This document shows positions 32,755-40,742 of a DNA stretch of 41,120 nucleotides, one piece after another. The notes below the pieces were generated by a model. The model did no database searches and had not been told where the DNA came from. It was given only the letters and a program-made list of their open reading frames with translations. Positions within the stretch are counted from its first letter, which is position 1; each line of letters starts with the position of its first letter. The stretch covers positions 1 to 41,120 of the forward strand of contig JAJUJI010000016.1 of assembly GCA_029265405.1 (NCBI GenBank). Reading direction: 5' to 3'. Origin of the DNA: Clostridiales bacterium. GTDB lineage: Bacteria; Bacillota; Clostridia; Oscillospirales; Oscillospiraceae. Both the position numbers and the translations under genes were made by a program.

Positions 32755-33831
32755 ATGTCTATACCCAAGTTTGACCCCAAAGAGCTTGACGGACCCGTAG
32801 TGACCGGTTTCGGCGGAGTCCAAATGAAGACCTTCAATTACCCCGTTTCGCCAAAGGAGGGCTATAGGGCCGCTTACCAGAAAAAGGCGATTTGGCAGAT
32901 AACGGGCTCGGAGCAGGCTATGTTTTCTCCCGCCGTCAATCCCGACAACGTGGCAAGGGCCTTTGTATTTGAGGCCAACAGGGTTGAGCCGAAGCTTGGC
33001 CCCGTTAAGGACATGTTCGGCATCGAGTGGGAGTACGTGCCCTCGGCCGGCGGTTCCATGGTCCGCCCCGGCAAGCCCTTTATTGAGGACGCAAACGAGC
33101 TGTACGACAAGGTGGTCTGGCCGGATATCGACAGCTGGGACTGGGAGGGTTCCGCCAAGGCCAACAACGGCGTATTCCTGAAGGACGATAAATTCAACGT
33201 CTGCTGGTTCCTCAACGGCTGGTATGAGCGCCTAATCTCCTTCATGGATTTTGAAGGCGCCATCCTCGCGCTTGTTGACGAGGAGCAAAAGGATGCCGTC
33301 AAGGATTTCTTTGACAAGCTCAGCGACCTCTACATAAGGATATTCGAAAAATTCTGCGACTATTTCCCCCAGATAGACGCCTTCTGCATACACGACGACT
33401 GGGGCTCCCAGAAGGACTGCTTCTTCAATCCCTCGGTCGGCGAGGAAATGATAGTACCTTATATGAAAAAGGTCACCGACTACCTGCACAGCAGGGGAAA
33501 ATTCTGCGATCTGCATTCATGCGGCCAGCTATTCAAGGCCGTTCCCAACATGATCAAGGCCGGGTGGGACAGCTGGAGCGGCCAGGCGATGAACGACACG
33601 CACAAAATATACGAGCTCTACGGCGACAAGATTCTCATCGGCGTCATTCCCGAAATATTCGACGCGAAGAACGCCACGGAGGAGGAGCAGAGGGCCAAGG
33701 CCAGGGAATATGCCGACAAATTCTGCCAGCCCGGCAAGCCCTCCATATTCAGCTTCTACGGCATGTCAGTCATGACACCCGCCTATGCCGAGGAGCTTTA
33801 CAAGCAATCCAGGATCAATTACTCAAAATAA
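32755..33831 (+). CDS. Uroporphyrinogen-decarboxylase-family protein (MtaA/methyltransferase type)
   Basis: A 358-aa TIM-barrel protein of the UroD family. It lacks the N-terminal Arg-rich signature of true HemE, and no haem genes are near. The motif DLHSCGQ (H254, C256) matches the zinc His-x-Cys of MtaA/MtbA-type corrinoid methyltransferases; a possible third ligand is Cys324. HDDWGSQ (213-219) is also typical of the methyltransferase branch. The likely job is methyl transfer from or to a corrinoid protein; no corrinoid protein gene is adjacent. Start ATG 32755 (AAAGGG 12 nt upstream) is tentative; TTG 32734 and ATG 32743 are in frame. Confidence 0.8.
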   Translation: MSIPKFDPKELDGPVVTGFGGVQMKTFNYPVSPKEGYRAAYQKKAIWQITGSEQAMFSPAVNPDNVARAFVFEANRVEPKLGPVKDMFGIEWEYVPSAGGSMVRPGKPFIEDANELYDKVVWPDIDSWDWEGSAKANNGVFLKDDKFNVCWFLNGWYERLISFMDFEGAILALVDEEQKDAVKDFFDKLSDLYIRIFEKFCDYFPQIDAFCIHDDWGSQKDCFFNPSVGEEMIVPYMKKVTDYLHSRGKFCDLHSCGQLFKAVPNMIKAGWDSWSGQAMNDTHKIYELYGDKILIGVIPEIFDAKNATEEEQRAKAREYADKFCQPGKPSIFSFYGMSVMTPAYAEELYKQSRINYSK

Positions 33832-33850
33832 GCTCATTGTGCTCAACAGA

Positions 33851-33881
33851 AGCGCCGCCGGACAAAAGGCGGCGCTTTTTT
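33851..33881. terminator. Terminator after the UroD-like gene
   Basis: AGCGCCGCC (33851-33859) pairs with GGCGGCGCT (33868-33876), followed by T6. It lies between convergent genes. Confidence 0.9.
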
Positions 33882-33910
33882 CAATCCGGTGCACCTTAAG
33901 AGGGCTGCGC

Positions 33911-34540
33911 TCAGCCCGCCATAATTTTCGGGCAAAGCCCGTTTATTGGGCAGCCCTCGCAGTCCGGCTTCCTCGCAGCGCAGTATTTGCGCCCGTGGAG
34001 CACCAGCCTGTGGCAAAAATCGGACTGCTTTTCCGGAGGTATGATTTGAGCCAGACGCAGCTCCACCTTGTAAGGGTCTTTTGAATCGGCCAGACCCATG
34101 CGGTTGGCAAGGCGTATGCAGTGCGTGTCCGCCACAACGGCCGGCTTATGATAGATATCGCCCAGTATGATGTTCGCCGTCTTTCTCCCCACGCCCGGCA
34201 GCCTCAGCAGTTCCTCCATAGTGTCCGGAACCCTTCCTCCGTATTCGGCCAGCAGCAGCCTGGAGGTCTCTATTATATCCCGGGCCTTCGAACGGAAAAA
34301 GCCGCAGGAATGGATTATTCTTTCCACCTCCTCAGCCTCGGCTTCGGCAAGGGCCTGAAGCGTAGGGTATCTTGAAAACAGCTCCGGCGTTATCATATTG
34401 ACCCGCTCGTCCGTGCACTGTGCCGCCAGGCGCGTGGCGAAAAGCAGCTGCCAGTCCGAGCCGTAGTCCAGCGAGCACAGCGCCTGCGGGTATTCCGCCT
34501 CCAGCAGCTCAATCAGCCTGCTTATGTATGCCTTGTCCAT
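33911..34540 (-). CDS. nth: Endonuclease III
   Basis: A 209-aa base-excision-repair glycosylase/AP lyase for oxidised pyrimidines. The helix-hairpin-helix LPGVGRKTAN has the catalytic Lys120; the catalytic Asp138 is in VADTHCIRLANR. The [4Fe-4S] cluster ligands are C187, C194, C197 and C203 (C-x6-C-x2-C-x5-C, canonical). Full length. Start ATG 34540 with GAGGAG 6-7 nt upstream. Divergent from rarA-recG, giving a DNA-repair cluster. Confidence 0.97.
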   Translation of the reverse strand: MDKAYISRLIELLEAEYPQALCSLDYGSDWQLLFATRLAAQCTDERVNMITPELFSRYPTLQALAEAEAEEVERIIHSCGFFRSKARDIIETSRLLLAEYGGRVPDTMEELLRLPGVGRKTANIILGDIYHKPAVVADTHCIRLANRMGLADSKDPYKVELRLAQIIPPEKQSDFCHRLVLHGRKYCAARKPDCEGCPINGLCPKIMAG

Positions 34541-34615
34541 ATTAGTCTCCTCGGTTCAGAAAGGTCGGGGCTTTTTGATTATATATCCTTTGCCTCCCGC
34601 AAGACAACGCCATTC

Positions 34616-34643
34616 TTGTTTTTGCCATATTTTTTGTTATAAT
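34616..34643 (+). promoter_or_regulatory. Promoter of rarA-recG
   Basis: -35 TTGTTT (34616-34621), 16-bp spacer, -10 TATAAT (34638-34643), 30 bp from the start codon. Confidence 0.6.
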
Positions 34644-34672
34644 AGCTTTATAAAGCAATTATTTAAGGTAAC

Positions 34673-35947
34673 ATGATTATGACCGACTATAAGCCGCTTG
34701 CAGACGAAATTAGACCCCGGAGCCTTGACGAGGTTGTCGGGCAGGAGCATATATTGGGCAAAAACGGGATGCTGCGCCGCATAATTGAAAGCGGCCGCAT
34801 CCCCAACCTTATTTTCTACGGGCCCTCGGGCACCGGCAAGACCACCGTCGCCTCCATAATAGCGGAGTCTTCCAGCCGTACCCTGAGAAAGCTCAACGCA
34901 ACCACGGCGGGAACCGCCGACATTCGCGACGTCATAGGCGACCTGGATACGCTGCTTGCCCCGAACGGCATACTGCTGTACCTTGACGAGATACAGTATT
35001 TCAATAAAAAGCAGCAGCAGTCCCTGCTTGAATATATAGAAAGCGGCAGGATTAGCCTGATTGCCTCCACCACGGAAAACCCCTATTTTTATATATACAA
35101 CGCCATCCTCAGCCGCTGCACGGTTTTCGAGTTCAAGCCCGTTTCCGCAGAGGCCGCGCGCCCGGCTGTTCTGCGTGCGGCAAGGCTTATGGAGGAGCGA
35201 GTCGGCCTCAAGGCCGACATCGAGGAGGGCGTCATCGGCCTAATCTGCTCGGCCTGCGGCGGAGATGTGCGCAAGGCGGTCAACTCCGTGGAGCTGCTTT
35301 TCTACGGCGGCAGGGTTGAAGGAGACAGGATTAAAATAACTGCGGCAGACGCTAAGCTGGTTTCCCAACGAAGCGCCATGCGCTACGACAGGGACGGGGA
35401 CGCGCATTACGACATTCTATCCGCCTTCCAGAAGTCCATACGGGGCAGCGACCCGGACGCCGGAATCCATTACCTGGCCCGGCTGCTTGAGGCGGGCGAC
35501 CTGCTCTCTCCCTGCCGCCGCCTGCTGGTCATAGCCGCCGAGGACGTGGGGCTGGCCTTTCCCCAGGCCATAGCCATAGTCAAGGCTTGCGTGGACAGCG
35601 CGCTGCAGCTCGGACTGCCGGAGGCCCAAATACCGCTGTCCGAGGCCGTTATTCTGCTTGCCACCGCGCCGAAGTCCAATTCGGCCGTACTGGCCATTGA
35701 AGCGGCAAGGGAAGATATCAAAAAGGGCAAAACCGGCGATATTCCCCGGCATCTTAAAAACGTGCACGCCGACGGAGCGGAGGTGGAAAGCGTGGAGGGC
35801 TATAAGTATGCCCACAGCTTCAAAAACCATTACGTAAAGCAGCAATATCTGCCGGACGAGCTGAAGGACGCCGTCTACTACAGATACGGCGACAACAAAA
35901 CCGAGCAGGCCGCTAAGGCCTATTGGGACAGGATTAAAAACGGGTGA
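34673..35947 (+). CDS. rarA: Replication-associated recombination protein A (RarA/MgsA)
   Basis: A 424-aa AAA+ ATPase related to clamp-loader and RuvB proteins, acting at stalled replication forks. Walker A GPSGTGKT (50-57), Walker B LLYLDEIQ (101-108), sensor region ASTTENP, and the C-terminal helical tetramerisation domain with AAEDVGLAFPQA. Start ATG 34673 with AAGG 5 nt upstream; ATG 34679 is almost as likely. recG follows 6 nt downstream, so the two fork-repair genes form one unit. Confidence 0.95.
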   Translation: MIMTDYKPLADEIRPRSLDEVVGQEHILGKNGMLRRIIESGRIPNLIFYGPSGTGKTTVASIIAESSSRTLRKLNATTAGTADIRDVIGDLDTLLAPNGILLYLDEIQYFNKKQQQSLLEYIESGRISLIASTTENPYFYIYNAILSRCTVFEFKPVSAEAARPAVLRAARLMEERVGLKADIEEGVIGLICSACGGDVRKAVNSVELLFYGGRVEGDRIKITAADAKLVSQRSAMRYDRDGDAHYDILSAFQKSIRGSDPDAGIHYLARLLEAGDLLSPCRRLLVIAAEDVGLAFPQAIAIVKACVDSALQLGLPEAQIPLSEAVILLATAPKSNSAVLAIEAAREDIKKGKTGDIPRHLKNVHADGAEVESVEGYKYAHSFKNHYVKQQYLPDELKDAVYYRYGDNKTEQAAKAYWDRIKNG

Positions 35948-35953
35948 TGCGGC

Positions 35954-37993
35954 ATGACGGAGCCAAGCGGCGGGATCAGGTTCATTAAGGGCATAGGAGA
36001 GCAGCGGGCCAGGGCGCTGGAAAAGCTGGGAATATTCACCCTTTATGATCTTGTGTCTTATTTTCCCCGCGACTATCAGGACAGGAGCGCCGTCAAGACC
36101 CTTGACGCCGTCGCCGACGGAGAAGCCGCCTGCGTCCGCGCCCTAGTAATAAGCTCGCCTGTTCTGAGCCGCGTCAGAAAGGGCATGGAGCTGGTAAAAT
36201 TCCGCATAGCCGACTCCGGCGGGGCGGCTAACGTTACTTATTTCAACCAAAGCTATGTAAAAAACAGCATCAAGCGCGGAGAAACCTATTCCTTTTACGG
36301 TAAATTCACAAAAAGCGGCGGCAGACTGGAAATACTGAACCCCGTTTTTGAAAAGGAAGGGGCCGAAGGCGAGTCCACCGGCCGCATAGTGCCCATATAC
36401 CGGCTTACCGAGGGCATCAGTCAAAAGGTGCTGTCCAGAGCCATAGCCCAGGGCCTTACGGTTGCCGGGGAGGAGCTTTTAAGGGAAACGCTGCCGCCCG
36501 GCGTGCGCGATAAATATGGCTTGATAGACGTTAAGAAGGCTTATAACGATATCCATTTCCCAGCCTCAATGGCCGAGGCCGAGAAAGCCAGGGAGCGGCT
36601 GGTGTTTGAGGAGCTTTTCGTGCTGGCCTGCGCGCTTGGCTCAATGAAGCTGCGCGAAAGGGAAAAGGCCGCGAGGCGCATATCTCAGGTTGATATGGAC
36701 GAGTTTTATGGCAGTCTTCCCTTCGCGCTTACCGGCGCCCAGAAAAGGGCGATAGGGCAGGCTGTGGCAGACATGGCCTCGGGCAGGGCGATGAACAGGC
36801 TCGTTCAGGGCGACGTAGGCTCCGGAAAAACCGTCGTAGCCGCCGCCTGCGCGTGGGCCGCATTCAAGTCCGGCTTCCAGACGGCGTTTATGGCTCCGAC
36901 GGAGCTGCTCGCCGACCAGCATCACGCCACCTTTATAAAACTGCTTTCCCCGCTTGGCATAAAAACGGTGCTGCTTAAGGGCGGCATGACTGCAAGTCGG
37001 AGGCGGGAGGCCTGCGGGCTCTTGGAATCGGGCGAGGCGCATTTGGCGGTGGGAACTCACGCGCTATTAAGCGAGGGAGTCCGCTTCAAGAGCCTTGCCC
37101 TTGCGATTACTGACGAGCAGCACCGCTTCGGCGTACGGCAGCGCGCCGCCCTTTCCGAAAAAGCTGAGCGCCCCCATGTTCTCGTAATGTCCGCTACGCC
37201 CATACCCCGCACGCTGGCTTTGATAATCTACGGCGACCTCGACGTTTCAATAATAAACGAGCTGCCGCCCGGCAGGCGGAAGGTGGAAACCTACGCCGTC
37301 GGAGAGGATATGCGCGGGCGCATCAATAATTTTATAAGGAGGCTTGTCGGCGAGGGGCGGCAGGTCTATGTCGTATGCCCCATGATAGAGGAAAACGAGG
37401 CCGTGGATCTGCAGTCGGCGACCGAGCTGTACTTAAAGCTGAAAAACGAGGTCTTCCCGGATTTCAAGGTGGCTCTCCTGCACGGAAAAATGAAGGCCGC
37501 CGAAAAGGAAGCGGCAATGTCCTCCTTTATAAGCGGCGAAACAAACATATTGGTTTCAACCACCGTAATAGAGGTCGGCGTGGATGTTCCCAACGCGGCT
37601 TTGATGGTGGTGGAAAACGCCGAGCGCTTCGGCCTTAGCCAGCTTCACCAGCTAAGGGGCCGCGTGGGACGCGGAGCATACAAAAGCTACTGCGTTTTGT
37701 TCAAGGGCTCCGGAGGAGAGGCCGCCTCCGCCCGACTGGAGGCGATGACGAAGCTCAGCGACGGCTTTAAAATTGCAGAGGAGGATTTGAAAATACGGGG
37801 CCCCGGCGATTTTTTCGGCTCCCGCCAGCACGGCTTGCCAGAGCTGAAAATCGCGGATCTCGGAAGCTCTCTCGACGTTCTCTCCTGGGCTCAGGCCGAA
37901 GCTGAGGAGCTTCTTTCCAGGGATCCGGAGCTGTCAGGCTTCCCCGCGCTTAAGGACAGAGTGGCAAGGCTCTTTGACGCGAAGCTGAGTTGA
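35954..37993 (+). CDS. recG: ATP-dependent DNA helicase RecG
   Basis: A 679-aa branch-migration and fork-regression helicase. The N-terminal wedge/OB domain spans about 1-240, with the helix-hairpin-helix-like FIKGIGEQRARAL at 10-22. The SF2 helicase core has Walker A GDVGSGKT (286-293), DEQH (387-390), MSATPIPRTLAL, and the C-terminal QLRGRVGRG motif VI followed by the TRG-type region DLKIRGPGDFFG. All motifs intact, normal length. Start ATG 35954, 6 nt after rarA, with a weak ribosome binding site, probably coupled. Confidence 0.97.
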   Translation: MTEPSGGIRFIKGIGEQRARALEKLGIFTLYDLVSYFPRDYQDRSAVKTLDAVADGEAACVRALVISSPVLSRVRKGMELVKFRIADSGGAANVTYFNQSYVKNSIKRGETYSFYGKFTKSGGRLEILNPVFEKEGAEGESTGRIVPIYRLTEGISQKVLSRAIAQGLTVAGEELLRETLPPGVRDKYGLIDVKKAYNDIHFPASMAEAEKARERLVFEELFVLACALGSMKLREREKAARRISQVDMDEFYGSLPFALTGAQKRAIGQAVADMASGRAMNRLVQGDVGSGKTVVAAACAWAAFKSGFQTAFMAPTELLADQHHATFIKLLSPLGIKTVLLKGGMTASRRREACGLLESGEAHLAVGTHALLSEGVRFKSLALAITDEQHRFGVRQRAALSEKAERPHVLVMSATPIPRTLALIIYGDLDVSIINELPPGRRKVETYAVGEDMRGRINNFIRRLVGEGRQVYVVCPMIEENEAVDLQSATELYLKLKNEVFPDFKVALLHGKMKAAEKEAAMSSFISGETNILVSTTVIEVGVDVPNAALMVVENAERFGLSQLHQLRGRVGRGAYKSYCVLFKGSGGEAASARLEAMTKLSDGFKIAEEDLKIRGPGDFFGSRQHGLPELKIADLGSSLDVLSWAQAEAEELLSRDPELSGFPALKDRVARLFDAKLS

Positions 37994-38356
37994 CTCAGCC
38001 GGCGGCTCTGCCGTTCGTCCCCCCCCTGCCGGAAGCCGGCATGGCCTTGCCATAATGCGCAGGCTTTATCCGAAATGCCGGTTATATGTGCCTTGGTCCC
38101 GACCCTGTGCGGGCTTTCGCCGGCCGAAAGAAGGCGCGGTCCGCAAGCTCATTTTCGCAGGGTATTTGCACGGCTCCCGCGATGATCAAAAAGCACTATG
38201 CTCAACAGGGCCGGCGCTTTACTTGCCGCCCTTGTTTTCTCATCCTCGGCCGCCTATATTCCAGATAAGGGCTAAAAGACTCAAAACCCGCAATAAATCC
38301 TCAGATTTATGCGCATCCGACCTAGATCGCTATAGCCCGGATAGGCCGGGCCCTCT
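37994..38356. other. Intergenic region between recG and the sensor kinase gene
   Basis: 363 bp between convergent genes. No believable gene. A short AGCCCGG-atagg-CCGGGC hairpin (about 38334-38351) just past the kinase stop may act as terminator. Otherwise GC-rich unique DNA with no repeat or RNA family that I recognise. Confidence 0.5.
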
Positions 38357-39583
38357 TTATTCCGCATGGAATATCACTGTGAACACCGTTCCCGTCCTCT
38401 CCGAGCTTACAGCCTTAATCTGGCCGCCCATGCTTTCAACGGCTGCCTTGACTATAGCCAACCCCAAACCGTGTCCGCTTTCCTTGCGCTGAGTCGAGCC
38501 CCTGTAAAATCTTTCAAAGATGTGCGGCAGGTCCTCGGGGCTGATAAGAGTGTTATTGCGCACCTTGAAAATAATCTTATTTCCGTTTCTCTTAAGCGAA
38601 ACCTCGATGCTGCCGCCCCTGTCCTCGTATTTGACGGCGTTTTCGATAAGGCTCAAAACAATGCCCCTTACCCTCTGGTCCTGTCCCCGTATGACAACTC
38701 CTTCCTCTATATCCAAATTGAGACTTATGTTGCTTTCGATTGCCAGGGCCTCAAATTGAAGAGCATAGCGCGTCGCTACCGCGCTGAGATTTACGTCCTC
38801 CTTTATGCCGGAAGGCAGGCTCGTTTCCGACTTTGAAAGCAGCAGCAGACCGTCTATCAGTCTCTTCATGTCGCTGATTTCCCGCTCCGTGCTGTCCAGC
38901 CAGGCTGTTTGGGCGGAAACCGGCTCATCCTGATGCGAGCGTATCATGCCGTTGTTTGCAAGTATTATGGCAAGCGGCGTTTTCAGCCTGTGCGAGGCGT
39001 CGGCCATGAAGCGCCTCTGCTCGGCGCTGATGTATTCTATGAAATCAAGGTTTTTCTTGTAAAATACCAGGCTGGTAAACATGACGAAGCCAAGCGATAT
39101 CACCACAATCAGTATATCGGCATAGAAGGCCTCCTTCGCGGAATCGGTATAAAGCCTTGTAAAGGTATCCTCGCTGACAAAGGCCATTTTGATTAAATTT
39201 GCCGTTTCCACCCTGCTGTAATACAGCTTGTACCTTTTAAGCCTTCCGCTTTCCTTTTCTTCGCTCAGCAGCGCTTTGGCGGCGGCTATCAGGTGCGTCT
39301 CCCTGACCGAGTCATCATCTTTCCCGGCTATTACTTTCATCAAACCGCTGGTCTTGTCATAGAGCACAACGTGCATCTTGCCGCTTGTATGGACAAATCC
39401 GAAAAGCTGCGAATAGGCTTTCAACGGCTCTTCCGACGTTATGAGGTTCCTCAGCGCATTCTGCATATCCTTATTGGCCTGCCTGAAGGATATGACGAAA
39501 AACACCGTAAAGCCGGCGATCAGAGCGAAGCCGACGAAAAAAATATTCATAAGCAATATTTTTCTGCGCAGAGCCTTAAGCAT
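38357..39583 (-). CDS. Membrane sensor histidine kinase
   Basis: A 408-aa two-component kinase. Membrane helices at about 9-32 and 155-175 frame an extracytoplasmic sensor domain of about 120 aa that I do not recognise. No HAMP domain is evident; the HisKA domain starts at once, with phospho-acceptor His198 in DASHRLKTPLA. The HATPase domain follows: N box SLIENAVKY, G1 and F regions IFERFYRG, G2 GHGLGLAIV. It lies 147 bp downstream of its response regulator gene on the same strand. The signal is unknown; the divergent solute-binding lipoprotein suggests a nutrient or surface cue (inference). Confidence 0.93.
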   Translation of the reverse strand: MLKALRRKILLMNIFFVGFALIAGFTVFFVISFRQANKDMQNALRNLITSEEPLKAYSQLFGFVHTSGKMHVVLYDKTSGLMKVIAGKDDDSVRETHLIAAAKALLSEEKESGRLKRYKLYYSRVETANLIKMAFVSEDTFTRLYTDSAKEAFYADILIVVISLGFVMFTSLVFYKKNLDFIEYISAEQRRFMADASHRLKTPLAIILANNGMIRSHQDEPVSAQTAWLDSTEREISDMKRLIDGLLLLSKSETSLPSGIKEDVNLSAVATRYALQFEALAIESNISLNLDIEEGVVIRGQDQRVRGIVLSLIENAVKYEDRGGSIEVSLKRNGNKIIFKVRNNTLISPEDLPHIFERFYRGSTQRKESGHGLGLAIVKAAVESMGGQIKAVSSERTGTVFTVIFHAE

Positions 39584-39730
39584 GCCGAAGATCCGTTCTT
39601 TCTTTAAGAGAAGGTTTGCCCGGACGCGGTCTATATGATTTCATAGGCCGTGTAGGGAGCCAAATATGCAGAATTAATAAGGTTTTTCACGCAGGTTATT
39701 TTGAAGCCTCTTTGCTTCTGGCATAACCGT

Positions 39731-40405
39731 TCAGCCTCCCGGCTCAAGCCTGTATCCGAGCTTTTGATAGTTTCTTATTATAAGCTTCGTACCCAGATAC
39801 TTCATTTTTTTCCTCAGCAGAGAAATGTACGCCTCCACGTTGTTGTCGCTGGCCTCCGACTCCAGTCCCCAAATGAGCTCCAGCAGCAAGTCTTTAGTAA
39901 TCGTCATATCGGGATTCTTCATCAGCATCCTTATAACCTCAAACTCCTTATGGCTTAGATGTATCGATTCTCCCCTGCAGGCAAGATCATGGTTGACAAG
40001 ATTCAGCGTCAAATCTTCAACCGACAGCGAGTTCATGTTAAGCTTGCCCTGCCTTCGTGACAAAGCGTTGATTCTCGCCATAAGCTCCTCCATGGAAAAG
40101 GGCTTGGTCATGTAGTCGTCGGCGCCCGTATTCAACCCTTCGACTTTATCGGTCACCGAGTCCATCGCCGTCAGCATCAAGATCGGCGTCTCGTTGCCCT
40201 CGGCGCGAAGGCGGCGCGCCACCTCAAGGCCGCTGATGCCCGGCAGCTTGATATCCAGAATTATCACGTCGTAATAAGCTTTTTGCGCATAGTACAACCC
40301 GTCCTGCCCGTCGGGAGCCGTATCTGTGAATATGCCTTTTTCCGCCATGTATGCCGACAGCGTTTCCCTCAGCTTGTCCTCGTCCTCAATTATCAACAAT
40401 CTCAT
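39731..40405 (-). CDS. OmpR/PhoB-family response regulator
   Basis: A 224-aa DNA-binding regulator. The receiver domain (1-115) has acidic residues EDE near 7-9, phospho-acceptor Asp51 (LDIKLPG) and Lys101 (MTKPF). The winged helix-turn-helix (about 125-222) has the OmpR signature SHKEFEVIRMLMKNP and the recognition region EAYISLLRKKMK. Start ATG 40405 gives the standard MRLLIIEDE opening; ATG 40414 would add three residues. OmpR-type proteins bind direct repeats with 11-bp spacing, and exactly such repeats occur twice in the adjacent non-coding region (40475-40492 and 40638-40655), the likely targets. Confidence 0.95.
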   Translation of the reverse strand: MRLLIIEDEDKLRETLSAYMAEKGIFTDTAPDGQDGLYYAQKAYYDVIILDIKLPGISGLEVARRLRAEGNETPILMLTAMDSVTDKVEGLNTGADDYMTKPFSMEELMARINALSRRQGKLNMNSLSVEDLTLNLVNHDLACRGESIHLSHKEFEVIRMLMKNPDMTITKDLLLELIWGLESEASDNNVEAYISLLRKKMKYLGTKLIIRNYQKLGYRLEPGG

Positions 40406-40474
40406 GACAACCATCCAATTAATAATAATCGCCTAATATATTAACATATATTTTTATGGTTGTCCTTATTATTT

Positions 40475-40510
40475 TTTTCAGGTATTTTTCAGCATGCTGT
40501 TATATATAAA
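40475..40510 (+). promoter_or_regulatory. Direct-repeat operator 1 (TTTTCAG-N4-TTTTCAG) with -10-like TATATAAA
   Basis: TTTTCAG at 40475-40481 and again at 40486-40492, 11-bp period, followed by CATGCTGT and then TATATATAAA (40501-40510) as a -10. This is the arrangement of PhoB/OmpR-activated promoters, where the repeats replace the -35. It would fire rightward into the hairpin at 40546-40602. It also lies upstream of the regulator's own gene, so autoregulation is possible. Confidence 0.6.
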
Positions 40511-40515
40511 CTATT

Positions 40516-40602
40516 GTCGATTGATTTTCTTCATTTTCATTTTTTGAAAGAGCCAGCTTTACCTGAGGGGTGTGGCAAAGCTGGCTCTTTCAGCTTTTTT
40601 TC
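40516..40602 (+). ncRNA. Possible small RNA or leader ending in an intrinsic terminator
   Basis: If transcription starts 6-7 nt past the -10-like element at 40501-40510, the product is about 85 nt, ending at the U-tract of the hairpin. No start codon with a ribosome binding site occurs in it. The hairpin loop (ACCTGAGGGGTGTGGC) is G-rich and could base-pair with C-rich targets. An insulator terminator without an RNA function is the alternative. Confidence 0.35.
40546..40602 (+). terminator. Strong intrinsic terminator between the two operators
   Basis: A perfect 15-bp stem: 40546-40560 (GAAAGAGCCAGCTTT) with 40577-40591, loop of 16 nt, then CAGC... and eight T at 40595-40602. It faces right, so it stops plus-strand transcription before the lipoprotein gene's own promoter. 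Confidence 0.9.
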
Positions 40603-40637
40603 AACTTTTTATGTTTTTACCTACTTAACAGGCTATA

Positions 40638-40666
40638 TTTTCAGAAATTTTTCAGCATGTTATAGC
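40638..40666 (+). promoter_or_regulatory. Direct-repeat operator 2 (TTTTCAG-N4-TTTTCAG) before the lipoprotein gene
   Basis: TTTTCAG at 40638-40644 and 40649-40655, 11-bp period, then CATGT and TATAGC (40661-40666), a weak -10. The run ATTTTTCAGCATG (40647-40659) is an exact copy of 40484-40496 in operator 1. It lies about 80 bp before the start codon of the solute-binding lipoprotein. Confidence 0.6.
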
Positions 40667-40742
40667 ATTAATTATTTGTTAATATTTTATTACTGCATCC
40701 GTTACAGGTCGGCTGCAGCATGAAAGGAGCAGAAAAGCTGAA

